Below, piece by piece: positions 1-6,853 of a DNA stretch of 64,000 nucleotides. The position numbers were made by a program, and so were the translations under genes. The stretch's first letter is position 1; each line of letters begins with the position of its first letter. The notes below the pieces were generated by a model. That model saw nothing but the letters and a program-made list of their open reading frames with translations. It was not told the origin of the DNA and did no database searches. Source of the stretch: Lachnospiraceae bacterium (lineage in GTDB: Bacteria > Bacillota > Clostridia > Lachnospirales > Lachnospiraceae); NCBI GenBank assembly GCA_015057445.1, contig SVEI01000001.1, forward strand, positions 1 through 64,000, read 5' to 3'.

Positions 1-1
1 T

Positions 2-70
2 GAAGAAATGACATCCATGCCTGTTAAGGCAATTAACATCTTCGTTGAAGGTGTAAGGGTTATAGATTAG
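2..70 (+). CDS. Asp23/Gls24 family protein, C-terminal end (partial)
   Basis: Only the last 22 codons are in the window; the frame reads EEMTSMPVKAINIFVEGVRV and ends ID-stop. This tail matches the conserved end of the Asp23/Gls24 (YloU) family, small cytoplasmic proteins tied to envelope homeostasis. The position just before a yloV/fakA-like gene, with a 16-base gap, is the usual yloU-yloV order of Firmicutes and supports the call. The start and most of the protein lie upstream, so the assignment rests on a short tail plus synteny. Confidence 0.7.
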   Translation, partial: EEMTSMPVKAINIFVEGVRVID

Positions 71-86
71 TAGGAGGAAAGTTAAA

Positions 87-1772
87 GTGGCTATTAAGAA
101 AATTGATGCAAGTATGCTTCAGAAGGCGTTTATTGCAGGTGCGTATAATTTAGAGAAGAATAAAGACTATATTAATGAACTTAATGTATTCCCTGTTCCA
201 GATGGTGATACAGGTTCTAATATGTCACTTACAATTATGGCCGCAGCTAAGGAGGTTAGCGCTTTATCTGATCCTTCTATAGCTGATTTGTCTAAGACTA
301 TATCTAGTGGTTCTCTTAGAGGAGCAAGAGGTAATTCAGGTGTTATTCTTTCACAGCTTTTAAGAGGATTTTGTAAAGAGATAAAGGATAAGAAGGTTAT
401 AACTCCAAAGATACTTGCTGATGGATTTGTAAGAGGCTGTGAGACAGCATATAAAGCTGTTATGAAGCCAAAGGAGGGTACAATTCTTACTGTTGCAAAG
501 GGTCTTGCTGAAAAGGCAGTAGAGGTTGCTGCTGAAGGTGTTGACTTTGTTGAAATGGGTGAGAAAGTTATAGAGTATGGTAATGAAGTATTAGCTAAGA
601 CTCCTGATATGCTTCCAGTCCTTAAAGAGGCAGGTGTTGTTGATTCAGGCGGACAGGGTCTTATGGAGTTTATTATAGGTGCTTACAATGGACTTACTGG
701 TAAAGAGGTAGTTGATGATAAGATTATGTCAGTTCCTAAGGTAAATGTATCTACTAATGTAAGCTCTGAGGATATTGATACTTCACATATTACCTTTGGC
801 TATTGTACAGAGTTTATTATTCTTCTTGAGAAGGAATGGAATATGGATATAGAGCTAAAGTTTAAGGAATTCTTAGGTTCTATAGGTGATTCTCTTGTTG
901 TTGTATCTGATGATGAGATAGTAAAGGTTCATGTTCATACTAATCATCCAGGTCAGGCCTTTGAGAAGGGTCTCGAATATGGACAGCTTACTAATATGAA
1001 GGTTGACAATATGAGAGAAGAGCACCGTGAGAAGGTTATTATGGAGCAGGATAGACAGAAGGCTGCCGAGAAAGACCTAGATGCTGTTGAAGCTAAGGCT
1101 AATGAGCCTAAGAAACCTTATGGCTTTGTTGCTGTTTCTGTAGGTCAGGGATTAAATAATATATTTCTTGATCTTGGTGTTGATTATATTATTCAGGGTG
1201 GTCAGACTATGAACCCAAGTACAGAGGATGTTCTTGGTGCTATAGCTAACGTCAATGCAGAGACAGTATTTGTTCTTCCTAATAACAAGAATATTATCCT
1301 TGCTGCTAATCAGGCTGCATCTATAGAGGATGATAAGAATGTAATTGTAATTCCATCTAAGACTATACCACAGGGTATTGGAGCTATGATTGGTTTCGAG
1401 GAGAGTATGTCTGCTGAGGATAACGAGGCAAGTATGACAGAGGCTATGTCTGCAGTTAAGTCAGGTCAGGTTACCTATGCTGTTAGAGATACATCTGTTG
1501 ACGGCAAAGAAATCAAGATTGGTGACTTTATGGGTATTGATGATACAGGTATTAAATCAGTTGGTACTGATATAGTTGAGGTTATCAAGGAGCTTATTAA
1601 GGAAATGTCAGATGAGGATTCAGAACTCTTAAGTGTATACTATGGTGAGGATGTATCTGAGGAGGATGCTGAGGCACTGGTAGCTACTCTTGAAGAGGAA
1701 TATCCTGATTACGAGATAGAGTTACATGCTGGTAATCAGCCAGTATATTATTATATTATTTCAGTTGAATAA
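87..1772 (+). CDS. fakA: DAK2-domain fatty acid kinase FakA-like protein (YloV)
   Basis: This 561-residue protein has the layout of FakA/YloV: an N-terminal DAK2 (dihydroxyacetone-kinase-like) nucleotide-binding domain over roughly residues 1-200, a middle domain, and a DegV-like C-terminal region. The motif NVFPVPDGDTGSNM near residue 33 is the family's phosphate/metal-binding signature, and RGARGNSGVILSQLLRG follows near residue 78. FakA phosphorylates fatty acids held by a FakB (DegV-family) partner, feeding phospholipid synthesis; no fakB is in the window. Translation starts at GTG, placed by a strong AGGAGG seven bases upstream. Codons ending in G (aag, gag, cag) are common, as in the other apparently highly expressed genes here. 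A strong terminator follows. Confidence 0.9.
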   Translation: MAIKKIDASMLQKAFIAGAYNLEKNKDYINELNVFPVPDGDTGSNMSLTIMAAAKEVSALSDPSIADLSKTISSGSLRGARGNSGVILSQLLRGFCKEIKDKKVITPKILADGFVRGCETAYKAVMKPKEGTILTVAKGLAEKAVEVAAEGVDFVEMGEKVIEYGNEVLAKTPDMLPVLKEAGVVDSGGQGLMEFIIGAYNGLTGKEVVDDKIMSVPKVNVSTNVSSEDIDTSHITFGYCTEFIILLEKEWNMDIELKFKEFLGSIGDSLVVVSDDEIVKVHVHTNHPGQAFEKGLEYGQLTNMKVDNMREEHREKVIMEQDRQKAAEKDLDAVEAKANEPKKPYGFVAVSVGQGLNNIFLDLGVDYIIQGGQTMNPSTEDVLGAIANVNAETVFVLPNNKNIILAANQAASIEDDKNVIVIPSKTIPQGIGAMIGFEESMSAEDNEASMTEAMSAVKSGQVTYAVRDTSVDGKEIKIGDFMGIDDTGIKSVGTDIVEVIKELIKEMSDEDSELLSVYYGEDVSEEDAEALVATLEEEYPDYEIELHAGNQPVYYYIISVE

Positions 1773-1784
1773 TGATTTATTTTT

Positions 1785-1820
1785 ACACCCGAACAAGTTG
1801 TTGTTCGGGTGTTATTTTAT
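1785..1820 (+). terminator. Rho-independent terminator after fakA
   Basis: A perfect 12-bp stem (ACACCCGAACAA / TTGTTCGGGTGT) with a four-base loop GTTG is followed by the T-rich run TATTTTATTTG. It separates fakA from the next gene. Confidence 0.9.
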
Positions 1821-1829
1821 TTGTTGGTA

Positions 1830-1858
1830 TTGATTAAATTAATATTGGGATATATACT
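1830..1858 (+). promoter_or_regulatory. Candidate sigma-A promoter for the small unknown gene and recG
   Basis: TTGATT, a 17-base spacer, then TATACT, placed just after the fakA terminator and about 80 bases before the small gene. The spacing is ideal and the boxes are near consensus. Confidence 0.5.
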
Positions 1859-1937
1859 AAAAAATAATGCTAATATTTAGTTAAAATAAAAAAGATAATT
1901 ATTGAAAAAATATATAATATTTGTGGAGTATGTAAAT

Positions 1938-2390
1938 ATGAAAATATTAGATTTGATATATTATTCCTATACGAATGAAGAAAAAAGAAAGGCTGATGAA
2001 GTAAATATAATGCTTCGTTCCTTTTGTGAGGCAAATCAACTTGATAAATTTCCGCATTATAGACAATTTCATACGGAAAAATCTAATAATCCATGTGGGA
2101 ATAGAGTGATTTTTATTGAAAATATGGGATATACTCTTGTAAGAGGTGACGGTGATAAAGGTTTAGGATGGATTATCGATGGAGTAGTTGTACATGAAAG
2201 AGAAGCTACAGTTTTTAGTAAGTATATTTTGAATAAAAGATTGAGCTTAAATTATACTGAGGAAGATTGGGATGAAATAGGGTTTATCAATGAACTAGAG
2301 ATATTTTTAGATTATATTTTAAAGGAATATTTTAATCTTTCATATACATCAAAGGATGTTTTGAAATATAGGGAGAAAACATGCAACTAA
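1938..2390 (+). CDS. Uncharacterised protein between fakA and recG
   Basis: I do not recognise this 150-residue protein. The ORF track starts it at a TTG (1902), but the ATG at 1938 is preferred because GGAG lies about nine bases before it. The sequence is soluble-looking, with no signal peptide or membrane segment; it has an aromatic-rich N-terminus (LDLIYYSY), a central GDGDKGLGWIIDGVVV stretch that looks like two beta strands joined by a turn, and an acidic, helical C-terminal third. It sits between genes that are normally close neighbours (yloV and recG), has a terminator and candidate promoter before it, and overlaps the recG start by 10 bases, so the two are probably co-transcribed and translationally coupled. 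It could be a lineage-specific insertion. Confidence 0.65.
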   Translation: MKILDLIYYSYTNEEKRKADEVNIMLRSFCEANQLDKFPHYRQFHTEKSNNPCGNRVIFIENMGYTLVRGDGDKGLGWIIDGVVVHEREATVFSKYILNKRLSLNYTEEDWDEIGFINELEIFLDYILKEYFNLSYTSKDVLKYREKTCN

Positions 2391-4399
2391 CCGACAACAT
2401 TACCACAATTAAAGGCATAGGTGAGAAGACTGCTGCCGCATTTGCTAAGCTTGGAGTTCATACTGTAGATGATTTGATTCATACCTATCCTAGGAATTAT
2501 CTGTCCTATGGAGAACCGGTTGACATTAAGGATACAGTAATAGGTGAGCGCCAGGCTATTTGTGCTGTTATTTCTTCCTATGTGGATACAAGAAAGGTTA
2601 GAGGTCTTACTTTGACTAATATTACAGCTAAGGACCACACTGGCAACATCAAAATTACATGGTTTAACTCACCATTTCTTAGGAATGTACTTCACAGAGG
2701 AGATACATACGTATTTGTTGGAACAGTAAAGGTCAAGAACAATATGCGTGTTATGGACATGCCTGAGTATTATAAGCTTGCACAGTACCAAGATATGAGA
2801 CAGGAGATGCAACCTGTATATCCACTAACATCTGGACTTTCTAACAAGACATTTCAAAAGGCTATAATTAGTACAAGAGAAATGATTTATAGTTTGGAGG
2901 ATTATCTTCCCGATGAGGTGAAATATGATTATAGTTTGATGGATATAAGTGAAGCTTATGAAAATATACATTTTCCAATGAATGAAGCTGTGCTGAAGAA
3001 TGCAATAAAAAGGCTTGCTTTTGATGAATTTTATAAGTTTTTATATGACATGGGCAAGCTTAAGGCTGAAAACATTCAGATTCCAAATAACCATAGGATA
3101 GTTCAAGGTAAGAATGTTGCTGAATTTGTAAATGATTTGTCCTTTAGTCTTACAAAGGGGCAACAACAGGCTATTGAGGATATATTAGCTGATATGGGCA
3201 GTGATAATGTTATGAATCGACTTGTTCAGGGAGATGTTGGTTCGGGTAAAACTGTTGTGGCTGAGGCTGCACTTTTTGCATGTATCAAAGAAGGATACCA
3301 GGGAGCTCTTATGGTACCCACTGAGGTTTTGGCAAAGCAACATTATGAAGAAATAAGTGAAATGTTCGACAAGTATGGCATAAAAACAGCTTGTTTGGTG
3401 GGTTCCACGCCTATGAAAGAAAAACGTCATATCTATGAAGGTTTAAAATCAGGAGATATAGATATAATAATTGGAACTCATGCCCTTATAGAGGATAAGG
3501 TGGAGTATAATAATCTTGGCCTGGTTGTAACAGATGAACAGCATCGATTTGGTGTAAATCAGAGAAAGAAGCTAACTGCAAAGGGTGATGCACCACATAC
3601 TCTTGTAATGAGTGCAACGCCTATTCCTAGAACTCTTGCTATTATAATGTATGCAGATCTTGATATATCAGTAATATCAGAGCTTCCAAGGGGCAGAAAG
3701 CCTATAAAGAACTGTGTTGTTGGAACTAATTACAGAAACACTGCATATAAGTTTATAGCTTCTCAGGTGGAAGAGGGGTCTCAGGTATATGTTATATGCC
3801 CTATGGTTGAGGAAAGTGAGACTATGGATCTTACTAATGTCACTGAATATACAGATACTATGAAAGCTAATCTTCCATCTAGTGTAAGGGTTGCTATGCT
3901 TCATGGAAAGATGAAGGCAGATGAGAAGAACTCTATAATGGACGACTATATTGCTGGTAATATAGATGTTTTGGTATCTACTACAGTTATAGAGGTAGGT
4001 ATTAACAATCCTAATTCTACTGTTATGATGGTTGAAAATGCCGAACGATTTGGATTGGCTCAGCTTCATCAGTTAAGAGGAAGAGTGGGACGTGGAAAGA
4101 AGCAGTCCTACTGTATTTTTATTAACGGAAAGGAAAGTAAGGAGTCTATGGACAGACTTAGGGTATTGGAGAATTCTAATGATGGATTCTTTATTGCCAG
4201 TGAGGATTTAAAACTTAGAGGTCCTGGTGATTTCTTTGGAATTAGACAAAGTGGTGAAATGCTGTTTATGTTGGCAGATATTTATAATCATGCTGATATG
4301 CTTAAAATAGCTCAAGAAATTCTAGCAAAGTACGGTGATAATTTAGGGCCAACTAAGTCTAAGATTATTACATCATTGAATGAAAATGCAGTATTATAG
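2381..4399 (+). CDS. recG: ATP-dependent DNA helicase RecG
   Basis: The 672-residue protein matches RecG in length and domain order: an N-terminal wedge/OB-fold domain (residues about 1-150, starting ITTIKGIGEKTA) and two helicase domains. Visible motifs are Walker A GDVGSGKT near residue 286, the DEQH box of motif II near residue 386, SATPIPRT motif III, and the C-terminal QLRGRVGRG motif VI followed by the RecG-type GPGDFFGIRQSG segment. RecG remodels stalled replication forks and branch-migrates Holliday junctions in the cytoplasm. The start overlaps the preceding unknown gene by 10 bases. No clear terminator follows; a 250-base gap leads to pnp. Confidence 0.97.
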   Translation: MQLTDNITTIKGIGEKTAAAFAKLGVHTVDDLIHTYPRNYLSYGEPVDIKDTVIGERQAICAVISSYVDTRKVRGLTLTNITAKDHTGNIKITWFNSPFLRNVLHRGDTYVFVGTVKVKNNMRVMDMPEYYKLAQYQDMRQEMQPVYPLTSGLSNKTFQKAIISTREMIYSLEDYLPDEVKYDYSLMDISEAYENIHFPMNEAVLKNAIKRLAFDEFYKFLYDMGKLKAENIQIPNNHRIVQGKNVAEFVNDLSFSLTKGQQQAIEDILADMGSDNVMNRLVQGDVGSGKTVVAEAALFACIKEGYQGALMVPTEVLAKQHYEEISEMFDKYGIKTACLVGSTPMKEKRHIYEGLKSGDIDIIIGTHALIEDKVEYNNLGLVVTDEQHRFGVNQRKKLTAKGDAPHTLVMSATPIPRTLAIIMYADLDISVISELPRGRKPIKNCVVGTNYRNTAYKFIASQVEEGSQVYVICPMVEESETMDLTNVTEYTDTMKANLPSSVRVAMLHGKMKADEKNSIMDDYIAGNIDVLVSTTVIEVGINNPNSTVMMVENAERFGLAQLHQLRGRVGRGKKQSYCIFINGKESKESMDRLRVLENSNDGFFIASEDLKLRGPGDFFGIRQSGEMLFMLADIYNHADMLKIAQEILAKYGDNLGPTKSKIITSLNENAVL

Positions 4400-4444
4400 T
4401 TGGAATTATATATAAAATATACTAATAGGTATTGTTATGATTTT

Positions 4445-4478
4445 TGTTAAGTAAATTATTTAAAACTGTTAAGTAAAT
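4445..4478 (+). repeat. Pair of 12-bp direct repeats upstream of the pnp promoter
   Basis: TGTTAAGTAAAT occurs at 4445 and again at 4467, a start-to-start distance of 22 bases, about two helical turns. The pair lies roughly 50 bases before the pnp -35 box. This is what a regulator site might look like, but no regulator is known from sequence alone. Confidence 0.4.
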
Positions 4479-4524
4479 AAATAAAAAATTAACAAGAAAT
4501 TATTGCAATACCTTTATTTTATGC

Positions 4525-4553
4525 TTGAAGAACAAGTGCTTTAATGATATAAT
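4525..4553 (+). promoter_or_regulatory. Candidate sigma-A promoter of pnp
   Basis: TTGAAG, a 17-base spacer and a perfect TATAAT. A start point near 4560 would give a leader of about 125 bases before the pnp ATG, beginning almost exactly at the base of the long leader stem. Confidence 0.7.
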
Positions 4554-4567
4554 GACATAGATTGCAT

Positions 4568-4653
4568 TGAGACCAAACCGAGACTTCTGAAAATGGTATT
4601 TTTTATCGAAAATTCAGCTTTAAAGTGCCATTTTCAGTTGTTTCGGCGTCTTA
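4568..4653 (+). promoter_or_regulatory. Long stem-loop in the pnp mRNA leader
   Basis: Read as RNA, three blocks pair in order: TGAGAC/GTCTTA (6 bp including G-U), CCGAGAC/GTTTCGG (7 bp including a G-U) and CTGAAAATGG/CCATTTTCAG (10 bp). The inner two blocks are separated by a symmetrical TT/TT internal loop and the terminal loop is about 31 bases. The stem ends 17 bases before the ribosome-binding site AAGGAG (4671). It is not followed by a T-run, so it is not a simple terminator. In E. coli, PNPase controls its own mRNA through a leader stem cut by RNase III; an analogous role here is inference. Confidence 0.65.
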
Positions 4654-4686
4654 ATGAAAAATAAATTTTTAAGGAGATATTGTATT

Positions 4687-6771
4687 ATGTACAAGAAGTT
4701 TGAGATGGAGCTTGCAGGCAGAACTCTTAGAGTTGATGTTGGCAGAGTTGCAAAGCAGGCTAATGGTGCAGCATTAATGCACTACGGTGACACAGTTGTT
4801 TTATCAACAGCTACAGCTTCTGAGAAGCCAAGAGAGGGTATTGATTTCTTCCCACTCTCAGTAGAGTATGAGGAGAAGCTATACGCAGTAGGTAAGATTC
4901 CTGGAGGCTTTAATAAGAGAGAGGGTAAGGCTAGTGAGAATGCTATCCTTACATCAAGAGTAATCGACCGTCCTATGAGACCACTTTTCCCTAAGGACTA
5001 TAGAAATGATGTTACTCTTAATAACATGGTTATGGCAGTTGACCCAGAGTGTTCACCAGAGCTTACTGCTATGCTTGGTTCAGCAATTGCTACTGCAATT
5101 TCTGATATTCCATTTGATGGACCATGTGCAACAACACAGGTTGGTATGATTAATGGTGAGTTTGTATTTAACCCTAATGCAGCTCAGAACCTTGTATCAG
5201 ACCTTAAGCTTACAGTTGCTTCAACTAGAGATAAGGTTATTATGATTGAGGCTGGTGCTAATGAGGTACCTGAGGCTAAGATGATTGAGGCAATTTATGC
5301 AGCTCATGAGTTGAATCAAAAGGTTATAGCTTTTATTGATGAGATAGTTGCAGAGTGTGGAAAGGCTAAGCATGAGTATACAAGCTGCGCTATTCCTGAT
5401 GAGCTTTTTGCAGCAATTAAAGAGATTGTTACTCCAGAGCAGATGGAGGTTGCAGTATTCACTGATGAGAAGCAGGTTAGAGAAGAAAATATTAGACAGA
5501 TTAAGGACAAGCTTGAGGAAGCCTTTGCTGATAAGGAGGATTGGTTAGCTGTTCTTGATGAGGCTGTTTACCAGTATCAGAAGAAGACAGTTCGTAAGAT
5601 GATTCTTAAGGATGGTAAGAGACCAGACGGCAGACAGATGACTCAGATTAGACCTCTTGCTGCTGAGACAGATATTATTCCTAGAGTTCATGGTTCAGCT
5701 ATGTTTACTAGAGGACAGACTCAGATTTGTAACGTAGTAACATTAGCTCCACTTTCAGAAGCACAGAAGTTAGATGGTCTTGATGAGCTTGTTACTAACA
5801 AGAGATATATGCACCACTATAACTTCCCATCATACTCAGTTGGAGAGACTAAGCCATCTAGAGGACCAGGAAGAAGAGAAATTGGTCATGGAGCCCTTGC
5901 TGAGAGAGCCCTTATACCAGTTCTTCCTTCAGAAGAGGAGTTCCCATATGCTATTCGTTCTGTATCAGAGACATTTGAGTCAAATGGTTCAACATCTATG
6001 GCTTCAACTTGTTCATCATGTATGGCGCTTATGGCTGCAGGTGTACCTATTAAGAAGATGGTTGCAGGTATCTCATGTGGTCTTGTTACTGGAGATACAG
6101 ATGATGATTACGTACTTCTTACAGATATTCAGGGACTTGAAGACTTCTTTGGAGATATGGACTTTAAGGTAACTGGTACTACTGAGGGTATTACAGCCAT
6201 TCAGATGGATATTAAAATTCATGGATTAACAAGACCTATTGTTGAAGGTGCTATTGCAAGATGTCGTGAGGCTAGAATGTTTATCATGGATACTTGTATG
6301 AAGCCGGCAATCGCTGAGCCAAGACCAAACGTTGGAGAGTTTGCTCCAAAGATTATCCAGACTGTAGTCGATCCTGAGAAGATAGGTGAGATTATTGGAC
6401 AGAGAGGTAAGACTATCAACTCAATTATTGAAGAAACTGGTGTTAAGATTGATATTGATGATGAGGGTAGAGTTTCAATCTGTGGCGTTGAGCAGGCAGG
6501 TATGGACAAGGCTCTAAAGATTATTCGTTCAATCGTTGATCCACTTGAGGTTGGTAAGACTTACGAGGGTAAGGTTGTTAGAATAATGAACTTTGGTGCA
6601 TTTGTAGAGCTTGCACCAAACAAGGACGGACTCATTCACATTTCAAAGCTTGCTCCAAATAGAGTTGAAAAGGTTGAGGATGTAGTAAATATCGGTGATG
6701 AAGTAAGAGTTAAAGTGCTTGAAATCGATAGAATGGGCAAGGTAAGCCTTAGCTTAAAGGACGCTGAGTAA
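4687..6771 (+). CDS. pnp: Polyribonucleotide nucleotidyltransferase (PNPase)
   Basis: PNPase degrades RNA 3'-to-5' by phosphorolysis. The sequence shows two RNase PH-like domains (first from about residue 5, second from about residue 305 at KRPDGRQMTQIRPL), the catalytic-region motif GDTDDDYVLLTDIQG near residue 470, then a KH domain (IGEIIGQRGKTINSI) and a C-terminal S1 domain (YEGKVVRIMNFGAFVEL). From the ATG at 4687 it is 694 residues, normal for the family. The ORF track's earlier ATG (4654) is rejected because AAGGAG lies ten bases before 4687 and the extra 11 residues are atypical. The usual partner rpsO is not upstream here; recG is. Codon use is of the highly expressed type. Confidence 0.97.
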   Translation: MYKKFEMELAGRTLRVDVGRVAKQANGAALMHYGDTVVLSTATASEKPREGIDFFPLSVEYEEKLYAVGKIPGGFNKREGKASENAILTSRVIDRPMRPLFPKDYRNDVTLNNMVMAVDPECSPELTAMLGSAIATAISDIPFDGPCATTQVGMINGEFVFNPNAAQNLVSDLKLTVASTRDKVIMIEAGANEVPEAKMIEAIYAAHELNQKVIAFIDEIVAECGKAKHEYTSCAIPDELFAAIKEIVTPEQMEVAVFTDEKQVREENIRQIKDKLEEAFADKEDWLAVLDEAVYQYQKKTVRKMILKDGKRPDGRQMTQIRPLAAETDIIPRVHGSAMFTRGQTQICNVVTLAPLSEAQKLDGLDELVTNKRYMHHYNFPSYSVGETKPSRGPGRREIGHGALAERALIPVLPSEEEFPYAIRSVSETFESNGSTSMASTCSSCMALMAAGVPIKKMVAGISCGLVTGDTDDDYVLLTDIQGLEDFFGDMDFKVTGTTEGITAIQMDIKIHGLTRPIVEGAIARCREARMFIMDTCMKPAIAEPRPNVGEFAPKIIQTVVDPEKIGEIIGQRGKTINSIIEETGVKIDIDDEGRVSICGVEQAGMDKALKIIRSIVDPLEVGKTYEGKVVRIMNFGAFVELAPNKDGLIHISKLAPNRVEKVEDVVNIGDEVRVKVLEIDRMGKVSLSLKDAE

Positions 6772-6806
6772 TTAATTAAACACACATTTTATTTTATGAA
6801 TGAACT

Positions 6807-6833
6807 TGTATCCCTGCTAAAAGCAGGGGTACA
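6807..6833 (+). promoter_or_regulatory. Hairpin between pnp and the cellobiose phosphorylase gene
   Basis: TGTATCCCTGC pairs with GCAGGGGTACA (11 bp with one G-U) around the loop TAAAA. The 3' side runs into ATATTAAT rather than a T-run, and the ribosome-binding site AGGAGG begins eight bases later. It could be a weak terminator for pnp or an RNA end that protects or gates the next message. Confidence 0.5.
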
Positions 6834-6853
6834 TATTAATAGGAGGGCAACAC

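Noticed and set aside
4654-4686. Longer pnp start at 4654
   Set aside because: The strong ribosome-binding site AAGGAG lies between it and the ATG at 4687, and the extra residues are not typical of PNPase.
5774-6172. Plus-strand ORF of 132 residues inside pnp in another frame
   Set aside because: It is a frame shadow in a strongly biased gene; the product is Leu/His/Gln-rich nonsense with no start site.
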